DNA from: UBA6522 sp965262365
GTDB taxonomy: Bacteria > Pseudomonadota > Gammaproteobacteria > Steroidobacterales > Rariloculaceae
Direction: 5' to 3'
NCBI GenBank assembly: GCA_965262365.1
Contig: OZ253541.1
Span: 930,001 to 994,000, forward strand
DNA length: 64,000 nucleotides
This document shows, one piece after another, positions 53,366-61,810 of this stretch. The number at the start of each line of letters is the position of its first letter. The first letter of the stretch is position 1. Both the position numbers and the translations under genes were made by a program. The notes beneath the pieces were generated by a model, which worked only from the letters and a program-made list of their open reading frames with translations, did no database searches and was not told the DNA's origin.

Positions 53366-54496
53366 TCATTCGGCAGATCGTCGATTGTTCTCACCGCTCA
53401 GGTCGACACAATCATAAGGCTGGTATTGGTCCGCCGCGACGTCAGCAATGTTTGCGCCGCCAAACGGTCTTGCAAGATAGAGCGGGTCATAAACCGTATA
53501 GCCACGTATCAACGTGCCATACTCCTCGTTGAAGTAGAAGCTTTCGACGATATGAGCTTGCTCGCTAATCATGATGTCCGCCATGCCAATCAGTGGCCGC
53601 TCCAGAAATCCGACTGTATCGACGATCAAGACGTTTTTCTCGTCCGTCCAAGGTAGATATGGTGCCCATCGGCCAATTGAGTGACCCGCAATCGACGGTG
53701 CCAGATCGTCCGGATGATTAGTAATGTCGAGATGAATGGTCCGGACGAGATCGAGGTAGCCATAGCGAATGGTTATCTGGTCATAGCCTTGTTGAATCTC
53801 GTTGATCTGCGACTGCCGGGACCAGTCCGAAACAATGTTACCGCTCTCGCAGAAGAGAACCGGGTTGTCGAAGTTGAAGTCGAAATCCTCCGACGCGGCC
53901 TGACCAGCAGCGGTTAGCGCGGGCGGTTCGCCAGGTACGTCGCCTATGGGCGAAGCGGAGCGAGTCACCCAGGACCCGGAGATGTTCGGTTGCCCGTTCG
54001 GGAGATACAGAGGCCGCGAACTCACCTCGGCTGCACTCGCGACAATTGGCGCGGGAGCCGCCTCACCCTCTATACGCCCACCCGCCAAGACTTCACGCCC
54101 GTCTGACAGCGTCATCGTCTCCATAGCGCAGGCGTTCCCTTCACGCCGGGCCCTCGCGCCGACAATTCGGACTGAATGTCCGGCAGCCAGAGTGTCCGGA
54201 TACCATCCCCGGCGAGTGAGCTGAATCGCGCCGGCGAGTTCGCAACGCCAGGAAGTCGTTAGTCCATCGGAGTCGACGACATCCAGATGAACCCATGAGT
54301 GCGGATTGACGAAATGCATTTCCGTGACCACACCCTCGAGCGTAACCAGATCATCGAAATCGAAATGGGGAGCAGAACCGTGATGAGCGAATAGCTGACT
54401 ACTAGGATTCAGAACCAAAGCCATCATGAACAGCGACCGCACGACGTTGGCCGTGCGGTCAGGCTTCTCATTGAACATACTGATCATGTCAATCAC
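53366..54496 (-). CDS. DUF6152-family exported protein H
   Basis: A 376-residue exported protein. The signal peptide ends PSSQLFA directly before His-His-Gly-Ser. The N-terminal domain has EGVVTEMHFVNPHSWVHLDV and RRGWYPDTLAAGHSVRIVGA. The C-terminal domain has QPNISGSWVTRSAS, AGHSIGRWAPY, VLIVDTVGF and YTVYDPLYLARPFGG, ending YDCVDLSGENN. It resembles protein F. A strong AGGAGG is eight bases before GTG 54496; ATG 54487 and 54478 are alternatives. Confidence 0.82.
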   Translation of the reverse strand: MIDMISMFNEKPDRTANVVRSLFMMALVLNPSSQLFAHHGSAPHFDFDDLVTLEGVVTEMHFVNPHSWVHLDVVDSDGLTTSWRCELAGAIQLTRRGWYPDTLAAGHSVRIVGARARREGNACAMETMTLSDGREVLAGGRIEGEAAPAPIVASAAEVSSRPLYLPNGQPNISGSWVTRSASPIGDVPGEPPALTAAGQAASEDFDFNFDNPVLFCESGNIVSDWSRQSQINEIQQGYDQITIRYGYLDLVRTIHLDITNHPDDLAPSIAGHSIGRWAPYLPWTDEKNVLIVDTVGFLERPLIGMADIMISEQAHIVESFYFNEEYGTLIRGYTVYDPLYLARPFGGANIADVAADQYQPYDCVDLSGENNRRSAE

Positions 54497-54647
54497 CACA
54501 TCGACCTCCTTGCACATCGTTTTCGCCTTAGCGTGGCCATTACTAGCCGATATTCCGCATAAGGGGAGCACGATTTCTTATCAACCGAGTATCGCTCGCG
54601 CTTCACCCGACGCGCTACGCAGCGAGTAGCCGATTAACCGCCGGACT

Positions 54648-55692
54648 TTACTGATTTTGGCGAAGACGCGGGAACAGGCGCGCGGCGTTATCCCGTTCGA
54701 TTAGTACGACGTCTTCCTGGCTTAGTTCGGGAGAGTTTTGCAGCACCGTGTCGGACTGCGAGACTAACGACGGCGACGAGATCGGCAAGTCAGTGCCGAA
54801 TACTACGTTAGATGAATCAACCAGCTTGAGGAGCGCAGCCAGGGAATACGGCGACGCTGATTGAGCCGTGCCGTAATAGAGTGTCTTCATGTAATGCAGG
54901 ATGCCTTCCGGTGCCCGTTCCAATACCTCGGGCGTATTGCGAACAGCCTGGTCGTCAAGGCGCGCCGCGATATAGGGAGCGGCGCCGCCTGCGTGTGCCG
55001 TTATAAATCGAATGTTTGGGTGTCGTTCGATGTTGCCGCTCGTGATGAGATTCAGTATCGCACGAGTGGTCTCAAATACGTATTCGATCACGGAGCTCTG
55101 AAAATCCAGATTGAGTTCGTTGAAGTAGAATGGGCTGGTCGGATGCATTAAAACGACCGTGTTACGTCGATCCAATTCCTCCATCAGCGGTTCGAGTTCA
55201 GGAGCACCAAGATAGACATTGTCGGCGCTGGGGTTCAGTGACATTCCGTCGAGCCCGAGCGTGTCGAGTGCATAAATCGCTTCGTCAACTGAGGCTTCGG
55301 CGTCGTACTGCGGCACCATTGCGAGAGCCCCGAACCTTGTCGGATAGGACTGTACCAACTCTGCGGCCGCTTCATTGACTACCCGGCAGAGTTCGCTCGA
55401 CACTCTCTCTCGGGTTCCGTACCGACAGCAACCCAGTCTGGATGTCGAACCGATCCATCAACGACAGCGCCCTTTCGGGTGTCCACTCGCCGCCCGGCCA
55501 TGCGGCACCGATGCTTACACCTCGAAAGGCGGTCGTGATCGGAGGCGGATGCCAGTGATGGTGGACATCGATCCGGCCTGGAGTTTGCGCCAGAGCCAAT
55601 GGAGTGAGATTTGTAGCCGCGAAACCCGCGACCCCCATACCAGCCAAGTGAAGTGCATCACGCCGGGTGATCGTATCTGTGCATAGCTTCAT
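54648..55692 (-). pseudogene. Frameshifted copy of the Tat amidohydrolase
   Basis: Almost identical to the intact gene at 36593-37639. One CT pair is missing from the CTCTCTCT tract near 55402-55412, so the frame starting at 55692 breaks off after SVRNPRE. The rest continues in another frame from VSSELCRVV. The tract is a slippage-prone site, so the change could be reversible or a sequencing/assembly artefact. Confidence 0.85.
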
Positions 55693-55832
55693 CCGCGATA
55701 AGCCTCTACTCGGAGAGAAGATGATTGAAGTTCAACATCGTAGTATTCGTAGCAGCGTACTTTTGGATCCGCCGCTTGTAAAGCTGCCGGAGATACTCCG
55801 ATCCAGTCTCGATGCGTCTGATTCCAGCGCTC

Positions 55833-55905
55833 AATCGCTTCAACCTGAGCCATAGAAATATCGAAGACTTGCTGGCGGAACGGAATATCACCGCAAGCTA
55901 CGAAG
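55833..55905 (+). mobile_element. IS6 transposase fragment in duplicated copy
   Basis: Codes RFNLSHRNIEDLLAER and SYEG, then passes into GGGCGGAGCAATCG, which in copy 1 lies about 200 bp further on. A deletion has removed the rest of the remnant seen at 37781-38090. Confidence 0.65.
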
Positions 55906-55924
55906 GGCGGAGCAATCGCACCGC

Positions 55925-55953
55925 AAAAAACACCCCTTTCGGGGCATTTTTTT
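55925..55953. terminator. Duplicate of the intrinsic terminator
   Basis: Same CCCC-TTTC-GGGG hairpin with A- and T-runs as at 38107-38137, here just ahead of the hipBA promoter region. Confidence 0.65.
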
Positions 55954-55996
55954 GACGACTGGCGGACAGGGAACCCCTGCTTCTTCTCAGACCTAG

Positions 55997-56039
55997 TATA
56001 GATACATAATTATATATGTTATTTTCCGTATGATCTATA
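55997..56039 (+). promoter_or_regulatory. AT-rich promoter and inverted repeat before hipBA
   Basis: TATAGAT (55997-56003) and ATCTATA (56033-56039) flank an AT-rich core. The region is strikingly AT-rich compared with its neighbours. HipB antitoxins bind palindromes upstream of their own operon, so this is a candidate operator. Confidence 0.45.
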
Positions 56040-56126
56040 AAACTAGATCAACTCTTGCCTTGCCTCCAAATGTGATGATATCTTATGCCATATCAGTTTG
56101 TATTATTGATGCATAAAAACAGATCA

Positions 56127-56729
56127 ATGAGCTACGCAACCGACCACATCGCGACGATCCTAAAAAACGCCCGCGAGGCCAAAGGCCTGAGCCAGCGCGC
56201 CCTGAGCGGCCTTGCCGGCATGCCGCAAAGCCATATCTCGAAGATCGAGAACGGGGCCGTCGATTTGCGCCTTACGAGCCTGGTCGAACTAGCCCGCGCC
56301 CTTGATATGGAACTCACCCTGGTCCCTCGCAAGAGCCTGCCCGCGGTCAATTCCATTGTCCGCGGCACCAAGGGCGAGCCGCGCCGGGTCGGCAAACGCA
56401 CCGCCGCCATCGGCAAGGAATTTAAGCGCCTGCAGGCAAACCTGAACAGGGTCTTGCACAAATACCCAACCAATCCCGAACTTGCCCAGTTCCAGCGCGC
56501 GATCCACGACCTGCAAAACTTGCGCTTCAATTTCCTCGGTGTCGACGAGCTGCAGGATGCGAACAGGGCGATCGACCGGTTCATCGAACATGAAGATCCC
56601 GATGGCCTCCGCCACGCACTCCTTAAAGTGAAGAACCTGCGCAATGCCGCCGTGCACAGTTCGGCATCTGCCCCGGCAGATACCGTGCGCCCGGCTTACG
56701 CGTTGGAGAAGGATGAACATGGCCAATGA
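56127..56729 (+). CDS. hipB: HipB-type XRE antitoxin with C-terminal extension
   Basis: A 200-residue DNA-binding antitoxin. Residues about 8-65 form an XRE helix-turn-helix (LKNAREAKGLSQRALSG, GMPQSHISKIENGAVDLRLT, LVELARALDMELTLVPR). The rest is a helical extension. It neutralises HipA and represses the operon. No clear ribosome site precedes ATG 56127, 56109 or 56085; 56127 gives the normal family N-terminus. It overlaps hipA by 11 bp. Confidence 0.85.
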   Translation: MSYATDHIATILKNAREAKGLSQRALSGLAGMPQSHISKIENGAVDLRLTSLVELARALDMELTLVPRKSLPAVNSIVRGTKGEPRRVGKRTAAIGKEFKRLQANLNRVLHKYPTNPELAQFQRAIHDLQNLRFNFLGVDELQDANRAIDRFIEHEDPDGLRHALLKVKNLRNAAVHSSASAPADTVRPAYALEKDEHGQ

Positions 56730-57960
56730 TGTCACCGTCCTTAGTGTGCTGCTTTACGGCAAGCCGATCGGCACGCTCACACGGCTTTCCGGCGACCGGA
56801 CGCTGTTCGCCTTCAACGACTCCTACATTGCCGACAAGAACCGGCCGACGCTCAGCCTTCAATTCAAGGATGACCTTGGCAACCTGATAACGGACTTCAA
56901 TCCCGTGAGGACGCGCGTCATGCCGTTCCTTTCCAACCTGCTGCCTGAAGGACCGATGCGCTCCTACCTTGCAGAACGTGCCGGCGTGAATCCCGCACGT
57001 GAATTCTTCCTGATCTGGGCCCTTGGCGAGGATCTGCCCGGCGCCATCTCCATCCAGCCCACCGATGGCGAGGCGTGGCCTTTCGATGCCGATGGAGGAC
57101 TCGAAGCGCCCGGTCAAGATGCAAGAGCGAACGCGCTGCGTTTTTCCCTTGCGGGCATGCAACTCAAATTCTCGACAATCCAGGATGCGCGCGCGGGCCT
57201 CACCATCCCCGCCAGGGGAGTCGGCGGTTCATGGATCGTAAAGCTTCCCGCGCGTGAGTTCGAAGGCGTTCCCGAGAACGAGTTTTCGATGATGACTCTC
57301 GCCCGCCTTGTCGGCATCGACGTGCCGGCCGTGAAGCTGGTTGACGTTTCAGACATCGGGAACCTGCCAGGCGGCATCGAAACACTCAAGGGGCAGGCCC
57401 TTGCCATCGAGCGATTTGACCGGCTCTCCGACGGGACTCGAGTCCATATCGAGGACTTCGCGCAAATCTTCGGGCTCTATCCCGAAGACAAGTACCGCAA
57501 GGCGAGTTCGATGAACATCGCCACCGTCATCCGTGCCGAGTGCAATGGTGCCGATATCGCAGAGTTCGTGCGGCGCCTGACCTTCAATATGCTGATCGGC
57601 AACGCGGACATGCATGTCAAGAACTGGTCGGTCATGTACCCCGATACGCGTCATGCCGTGCTTGCGCCGGCCTACGACTTCGTGGCGACGATTGCCCATA
57701 TCCCTGATGACACGGCTGCGCTGAAGCTCAGCCGCACCAAGCGTTTTGACGGTTTTTCCGAAGATGAACTTTCGCACATGGCCGCACGGGCGCGCCTGCC
57801 GGAAAAGATCGTGCTCGATACCGCCCGCGAAACGGTGGCCCTGTTCCATGATCGGTGGCAGGCCGAAAAGAACAACCTGCCACTAGCGGCTGACACGGTG
57901 AAGGCCATCGAGGCCCACATGAAGAAAATTCCGCTGGCAAACCCCCAGGCGGCGGCCTAG
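56719..57960 (+). CDS. hipA: HipA-type serine/threonine kinase toxin
   Basis: A 413-residue HipA-family kinase that in known systems phosphorylates glutamyl-tRNA synthetase (or tryptophanyl-tRNA synthetase) and causes dormancy. The N-terminal domain (VLLYGKPIGTLTRL, NLLPEGPMRSYLA) is followed by a kinase: nucleotide-binding GGSWIVKLP, AIERFDRL, the catalytic NMLIGNADMHVKNWS (N-x-D-x-H-x-K-N), and APAYDFVAT (metal-binding Asp). All catalytic residues are present, so it looks active. ATG 56719, with GAAGGA upstream, overlaps the hipB end. Reading-frame coupling implies HipB is made first. Confidence 0.9.
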   Translation: MANDVTVLSVLLYGKPIGTLTRLSGDRTLFAFNDSYIADKNRPTLSLQFKDDLGNLITDFNPVRTRVMPFLSNLLPEGPMRSYLAERAGVNPAREFFLIWALGEDLPGAISIQPTDGEAWPFDADGGLEAPGQDARANALRFSLAGMQLKFSTIQDARAGLTIPARGVGGSWIVKLPAREFEGVPENEFSMMTLARLVGIDVPAVKLVDVSDIGNLPGGIETLKGQALAIERFDRLSDGTRVHIEDFAQIFGLYPEDKYRKASSMNIATVIRAECNGADIAEFVRRLTFNMLIGNADMHVKNWSVMYPDTRHAVLAPAYDFVATIAHIPDDTAALKLSRTKRFDGFSEDELSHMAARARLPEKIVLDTARETVALFHDRWQAEKNNLPLAADTVKAIEAHMKKIPLANPQAAA

Positions 57961-58178
57961 CCTGCATCCGTCACCGATTGCGCTGATTGAGCCATTTTGG
58001 CGGTGTGGACGGCATTCGTTCGACCGAAGGCGTTGTATTCCATCAGGGGCAGGCTGGGATGCGTGCCGACGATGGGGCCGGACGGCAAACTGTACGGCGT
58101 GGCCGTAGGCCGTAATGAACGCCACCATCATCCCGGAGACCCGAGGCTGTGCCTCCCACTTATTAATCCGACAGCCGC

Positions 58179-59201
58179 TCACGCGGCCACCCTAACGTAT
58201 TCGTGATGGAGCCCACCGACGCGCTTGAACTCAACCACGCTCTTCAGCTCAGGCGGCTGCGTTGGTCGCCTCTCTGGGGCGTCTTTATCTAAGGAGAGGT
58301 GCGTTCTGGTGCCATCGTAGTGGTCCACATAGCTGGAGAGGATCCGTTTGAGATGGCGCTCTCCCAGAACGATCGTGTGATCCAGGCACTCTCGCCGTAT
58401 CGAGCCAATCACGCGTTCAGCGTACGGATTCTGCCAGGGCGATTGTGGCGCAGTGGGAATCTGCTTGATGCTCAGCGCCCCCGCCGGGCGTTGAAACACC
58501 TCCCCGTAGATCGCATCTCGATCTCGGATCAAGTATCGGGGGGTCTCCTCGGTTCCGCACGCCTCCAGAAGTTGGAGTGCTGTCCACGCCGCCGTCGGAT
58601 GTTCTGTCGCGTTGAAGTGCAACATCCGCCGCCGATCGTGGCTCAGGATCACCAGTACAAACAAGACCCTGAATGTGGCCGTGGGCACGGTGAAGAAATC
58701 AAGCGCAATAAGCTCTCTGGCATGGTTCTCAAGGAAAGTTCGCCAGGTCTGAGACGGCGGTCCGCGCCGTCTGATCATGTACTTTGAAACCGTCGACTCG
58801 GAAATTTCGATGCCCAGCTTGAGCAATTCGCCGTGGATTCGAGGCGCACCCCACAAGGGATTGCTTCGACACATCCGCCGTATCAGCGCTCGATTCTCAG
58901 GACCAATCTTAGGGCGGCCGCGACCACGGCTCTTCCACCTCCAGTAGTACCTAAACCCTTGCCGGTGCCAGCGCACGACGGTTTCAGGCTGCACGATGTG
59001 GAGGGCGCCTCGCCAACCGGACCAGATTCTCGAAATGAGCACCCAGAACAACCGATCCGTATCCGTCAATCGGGGCCGTGGATGGCAAAGCTTCAGCACG
59101 GCGAGTTGTTGGCGAAGGACGAGGTTCTCAAGGGCTAACTCGCGTCGGGAACGAAGCGCCGATCTCAGCGCTCGAACGATGATCTCCAGCCACTTGAACA
59201 T
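58179..59201 (-). mobile_element. Integrase-core DDE transposase gene, apparently intact
   Basis: A 340-residue DDE transposase with an N-terminal HTH region (LENLVLRQQLAVLKLCHPRPR, ETVVRWHRQGFRYYWRWKS) and an rve integrase core (LIALDFFTVPTATFRVLF, RYLIRDRDAIYGEVF and the later Glu region). This is a family common in soil and marine bacteria, often annotated as integrase core domain protein. No terminal inverted repeat was recognised. It lies between the hipBA operon and a decayed gene whose start it may have displaced. Confidence 0.8.
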
Positions 59202-59260
59202 GTTGGAAAGACTAGCCGGATCCCTCGGGAAAACACAATAGAATCAGGCCCGGCGAATAA

Positions 59261-59428
59261 ACGGGAGGGACAACCGGGGACTGCGCCGAGTGCGAGGGTA
59301 GCGGTATTTGCCTGGAATGCGACGGTTCGGGTGATTGCCCAAAGTGTGAGGGCCGTAGCATCCCTTGGGAATTGGACGGTGCTGGCGTTTATGATCCTAA
59401 ACTCGTCAGGCCTTCAATCGACAAATAG
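59261..59428 (+). pseudogene. 5'-truncated CxxC zinc-finger protein (DnaJ-like repeats)
   Basis: The frame from 59261 (preceded by a stop) reads DCAECEGSGICLECDGSGDC and PKCEGRSIPWELDG, a run of C-x-x-C-x-G-x-G zinc-binding repeats as in DnaJ's central domain, ending at 59428. No start codon exists in the frame, so the 5' end is missing. The integrase-type gene 60 bp upstream may have removed it. It converges on the PIN gene, overlapping it by about 15 bp. Confidence 0.6.
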
Positions 59429-59926
59429 GTCTGTATTCTCGCCCGGTGGTAGTTCCGGGGGTGGATTAATCGCAAGCATCTTGCTATCGATTCTTGGAAT
59501 CTTTCCGTCCAATTTCGTTAGATCGTTATCGTCAAAAGTGTGTAGTTCATCGACATTATTTAGTATGCAAGTCGCTACATGAATTGCATCTTGCGGTTTG
59601 CGTATCGTAGGAAACTTGCGTAACAATCGTCTGGCAACGATTCCTACGTCTGAATCGACATTCACTTTCGTAATGAAGTCTTGTTCGATGAAGTCTTCAA
59701 ATTCTCTATCTTTTGATTCCTGAATAGAGACGTTTTCACCTTCGCATTTCTTCTTCCACACTTCGGCTAGAGTGAACGCAGAAGTCCAAATTTAAGCTCT
59801 GCCAGTCACGGCAAGTTCCAAGGCGTACTTGCACCGTTTAACGCGCGCCTGATCTTTTTGAGTGATTAACTCAATCCAAATGCAGGCATCCCAGTAATAT
59901 TTGGGTCGATTAGTCATTTCCGACAT
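59414..59926 (-). pseudogene. PIN-domain ribonuclease toxin with in-frame TAA
   Basis: Starts at ATG 59926, overlapping the upstream gene by 17 bp, and encodes a PIN domain: YYWDACIWIEL (first Asp), LAEVWKKKC (Glu), KPQDAIHVATCIL (second Asp) and HTFDDNDLTKL (third Asp), i.e. the complete acidic quartet of VapC-type RNases. A TAA at 59792-59794 after VTGRA interrupts the frame, and 115 codons (MWKKKCEGEN on) remain open after it. Apart from that stop the gene is intact, so either the toxin is inactivated by a single nonsense mutation or the base call is wrong. Confidence 0.8.
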
Positions 59927-60755
59927 CCCAAAGTCTGTCTATATATTTTCTAGGTGAAATCCCTTCCGTAAAATTTGGATCATGCAAATCATCAATGGAC
60001 GTTTCAACAGTCTCAATAAAGAAAATGCGCCCTTTAAATATGCGAATCAACTTGCCAGTGTAATCGTAATTTAACTCGCCGTTGATGCGGACGCGACGTT
60101 TTTTCCAAACATCAGCGGCCGTGAGTTTACGCTCAATTTCTTGTTGTAAATCCTTATCAATTCGACAGGAAATAGTCCTTCCAGTAAGGTTGTCTATAAC
60201 GTGGATCGCTGGTTCGTTGTTGTCAGTTCCTACGTCGACAATTTCGCCCTCCATAGAGCCAATCTCGCGCCGCGAAAAACTAGCGAAAAGATATCGATAA
60301 AGGTCATCATCCTTTCGTTCTATTAGGTTTATCGAACGCTCCGCCGTTTTTTGGTCAAACTCAATTATTGGGTCGTCATCACCAAATGAGAGCTGAGTGG
60401 TTCCGATGCCGTTTAGGTTTCGCTTTAGCAGACTAACTGCAACGTCTCGCTTTTCCTCAGGAAAATCCGGACCGATATTTTCCCCGGCACGTAGGCGCTC
60501 CAAGCCTTTCCGCACTGTGTTGACGTGATCCCGAATTAACCCGTAGCCTCCGGCGTTTGTGCGCAAATCTACAGGCTCGCCGGTAACAGTGAATGGACTC
60601 GATGTTCTCGCGGAAGTCAGCTTCCAGATAACGTTGGTTTGTGTTTGGTCCGTGATTAGATCGAAATAATCCAAGACCTGTTGCATGGCGTCCTGGATAT
60701 CCAATATCTCCGGGTGATTCTTAGATGCATCGATGGTAATTGTGTATGGTTTCAT
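59910..60755 (-). CDS. Unknown protein paired with the PIN toxin
   Basis: A 281-residue cytosolic protein that I do not recognise. It is charged and without signal or membrane segment. Residues about 1-120 look mixed alpha/beta (VIWKLTSARTSSPFTVTGEP, HVNTVRKGLERLRAGE). The C-terminal third (GEIVDVGTDNNEPAIHVID, RRVRINGELNYDYTGKLIRI) is beta-rich and could be an OB-like fold. The gene overlaps the start of the PIN toxin gene by 17 bp, so it is translated first and coupled to it, as antitoxins are. It is much larger than a VapB antitoxin. It is AT-richer than the neighbours, a sign of recent arrival. Confidence 0.6.
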   Translation of the reverse strand: MKPYTITIDASKNHPEILDIQDAMQQVLDYFDLITDQTQTNVIWKLTSARTSSPFTVTGEPVDLRTNAGGYGLIRDHVNTVRKGLERLRAGENIGPDFPEEKRDVAVSLLKRNLNGIGTTQLSFGDDDPIIEFDQKTAERSINLIERKDDDLYRYLFASFSRREIGSMEGEIVDVGTDNNEPAIHVIDNLTGRTISCRIDKDLQQEIERKLTAADVWKKRRVRINGELNYDYTGKLIRIFKGRIFFIETVETSIDDLHDPNFTEGISPRKYIDRLWDVGND

Positions 60756-61297
60756 TTGCGCGTTTCCCCGCCGCCGTGTGTTCTTGCGACAAGATTACGG
60801 AAGATAATCCAATGGTTATGGGCTGTCGTTGTAATCTCTTGGCGTGTATCCCCTAGCTGCGCTCTCCGGATGATGGAGCCGCCAACCAAAAGGAAAAAGC
60901 AAGCGCCTAAGGGGTCAAGTCCCTTAAATGAAATCGCAGAGCCCCTTTCGTTCCTGGTGGTGGCCATCGTGGCACCGAATACATTTCAGGCCGCGAAGGA
61001 TACACGAGCAGAGATATGCGAGCATCCGAAGCACGTGTGCAGATTGTTGACGATACCGTGTAGGTTTCGTTGTCAGGGTTTGCGACCTAGAGCGGTAACC
61101 GGCCCCCATGTCGGGAGCTAGCGGGACCGGCAGGGCTGCAAAAAAAATAGTTCATTCTGTGGGCATTGACCGTGATTTGCTCGGGTAACTGGCCGTCGGT
61201 TGTACTCTTCGCGCCGTTGACTGGTCGCCAGCGCCCGCGTTTGCCAGCGCATATGATACCTTTCGCCCACAGTTGCGGATCCGTTCGGGGAACCAAC
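60756..61297. other. 540-bp intergenic region
   Basis: No convincing gene or RNA was found. The open frames on both strands lack family character. The promoter of the PIN operon should lie near 60760-60850, and that of the next gene near 61200-61290. Confidence 0.4.
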
Positions 61298-61741
61298 ATG
61301 ACGAGAGCATTGCTCCACACCATTCTGGTCATCGCCGCCACGCTGATTCTGGGCGTGCAACCCGTCGCCGCGCAGGAACGCTCGGAGGATTACGAGGAAG
61401 GCTACCGCGACGCAGTGTGCGACGTGTTTGGCGAACTCGCCCCCCTGTTGTCGTTGTTCGTCCCCATGATTGCCGCCTCCGATCCCGACTTTACTATGGC
61501 CGACTTTTTCGCTATGGCCGAGGAATGCGGCATAGACTTGTCGGAGGCCGCTCCGGAATCGACTCCCGAACCGGCCGATTCCGCCCGGTGTGAACGCCTG
61601 GCGGCGTTGATTGCGCCGCTTGACGCCGAGATAGACCGCTTGTTGGCGGCATCTACCGACATCGGTACCTCTTTGGAAATCCAGCAAGCCCGAAGTCGCA
61701 GGCGTGACATCGACCGGGAAATGCTACGCGCCGATTGTTAG
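61298..61741 (+). CDS. Small exported protein of unknown function
   Basis: A 147-residue protein with a good signal peptide (LGVQPVAAQE, cleaved about residue 26) and an acidic helical mature part (EDYEEGYRDAVCDVFGELA) with three or four Cys. I do not recognise a family. ATG 61298 is chosen over the longer open frame because it starts at the signal peptide. A Sel1-repeat gene follows 70 bp downstream. Confidence 0.65.
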   Translation: MTRALLHTILVIAATLILGVQPVAAQERSEDYEEGYRDAVCDVFGELAPLLSLFVPMIAASDPDFTMADFFAMAEECGIDLSEAAPESTPEPADSARCERLAALIAPLDAEIDRLLAASTDIGTSLEIQQARSRRRDIDREMLRADC

Positions 61742-61810
61742 GTCCGCGCTCTAGGCCCCGGAAATTGCTCTAATCGGGCAGATGCGGTAGTGATCGAGGG
61801 CGGTGTTGCG

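Larger units (their letters stand above)
54619..55980. repeat. Duplicated segment copy 2
   Basis: Near-identical to 36564-38163 and the same orientation, except for a 2-bp loss in the amidohydrolase and a deletion of about 200 bp in the IS6 remnant. Confidence 0.85.

Noticed and set aside
57961..58178. Minus-strand frame of about 50 codons (MEYNAFGRTNAVHTAKMAQS)
   Set aside because: It looks protein-like but has no start and no recognised match; too weak to list.
61000..61140. Possible structured RNA around a TAGGT...ACCTA inverted repeat
   Set aside because: The arms are short and no tRNA, tmRNA or riboswitch consensus could be fitted.
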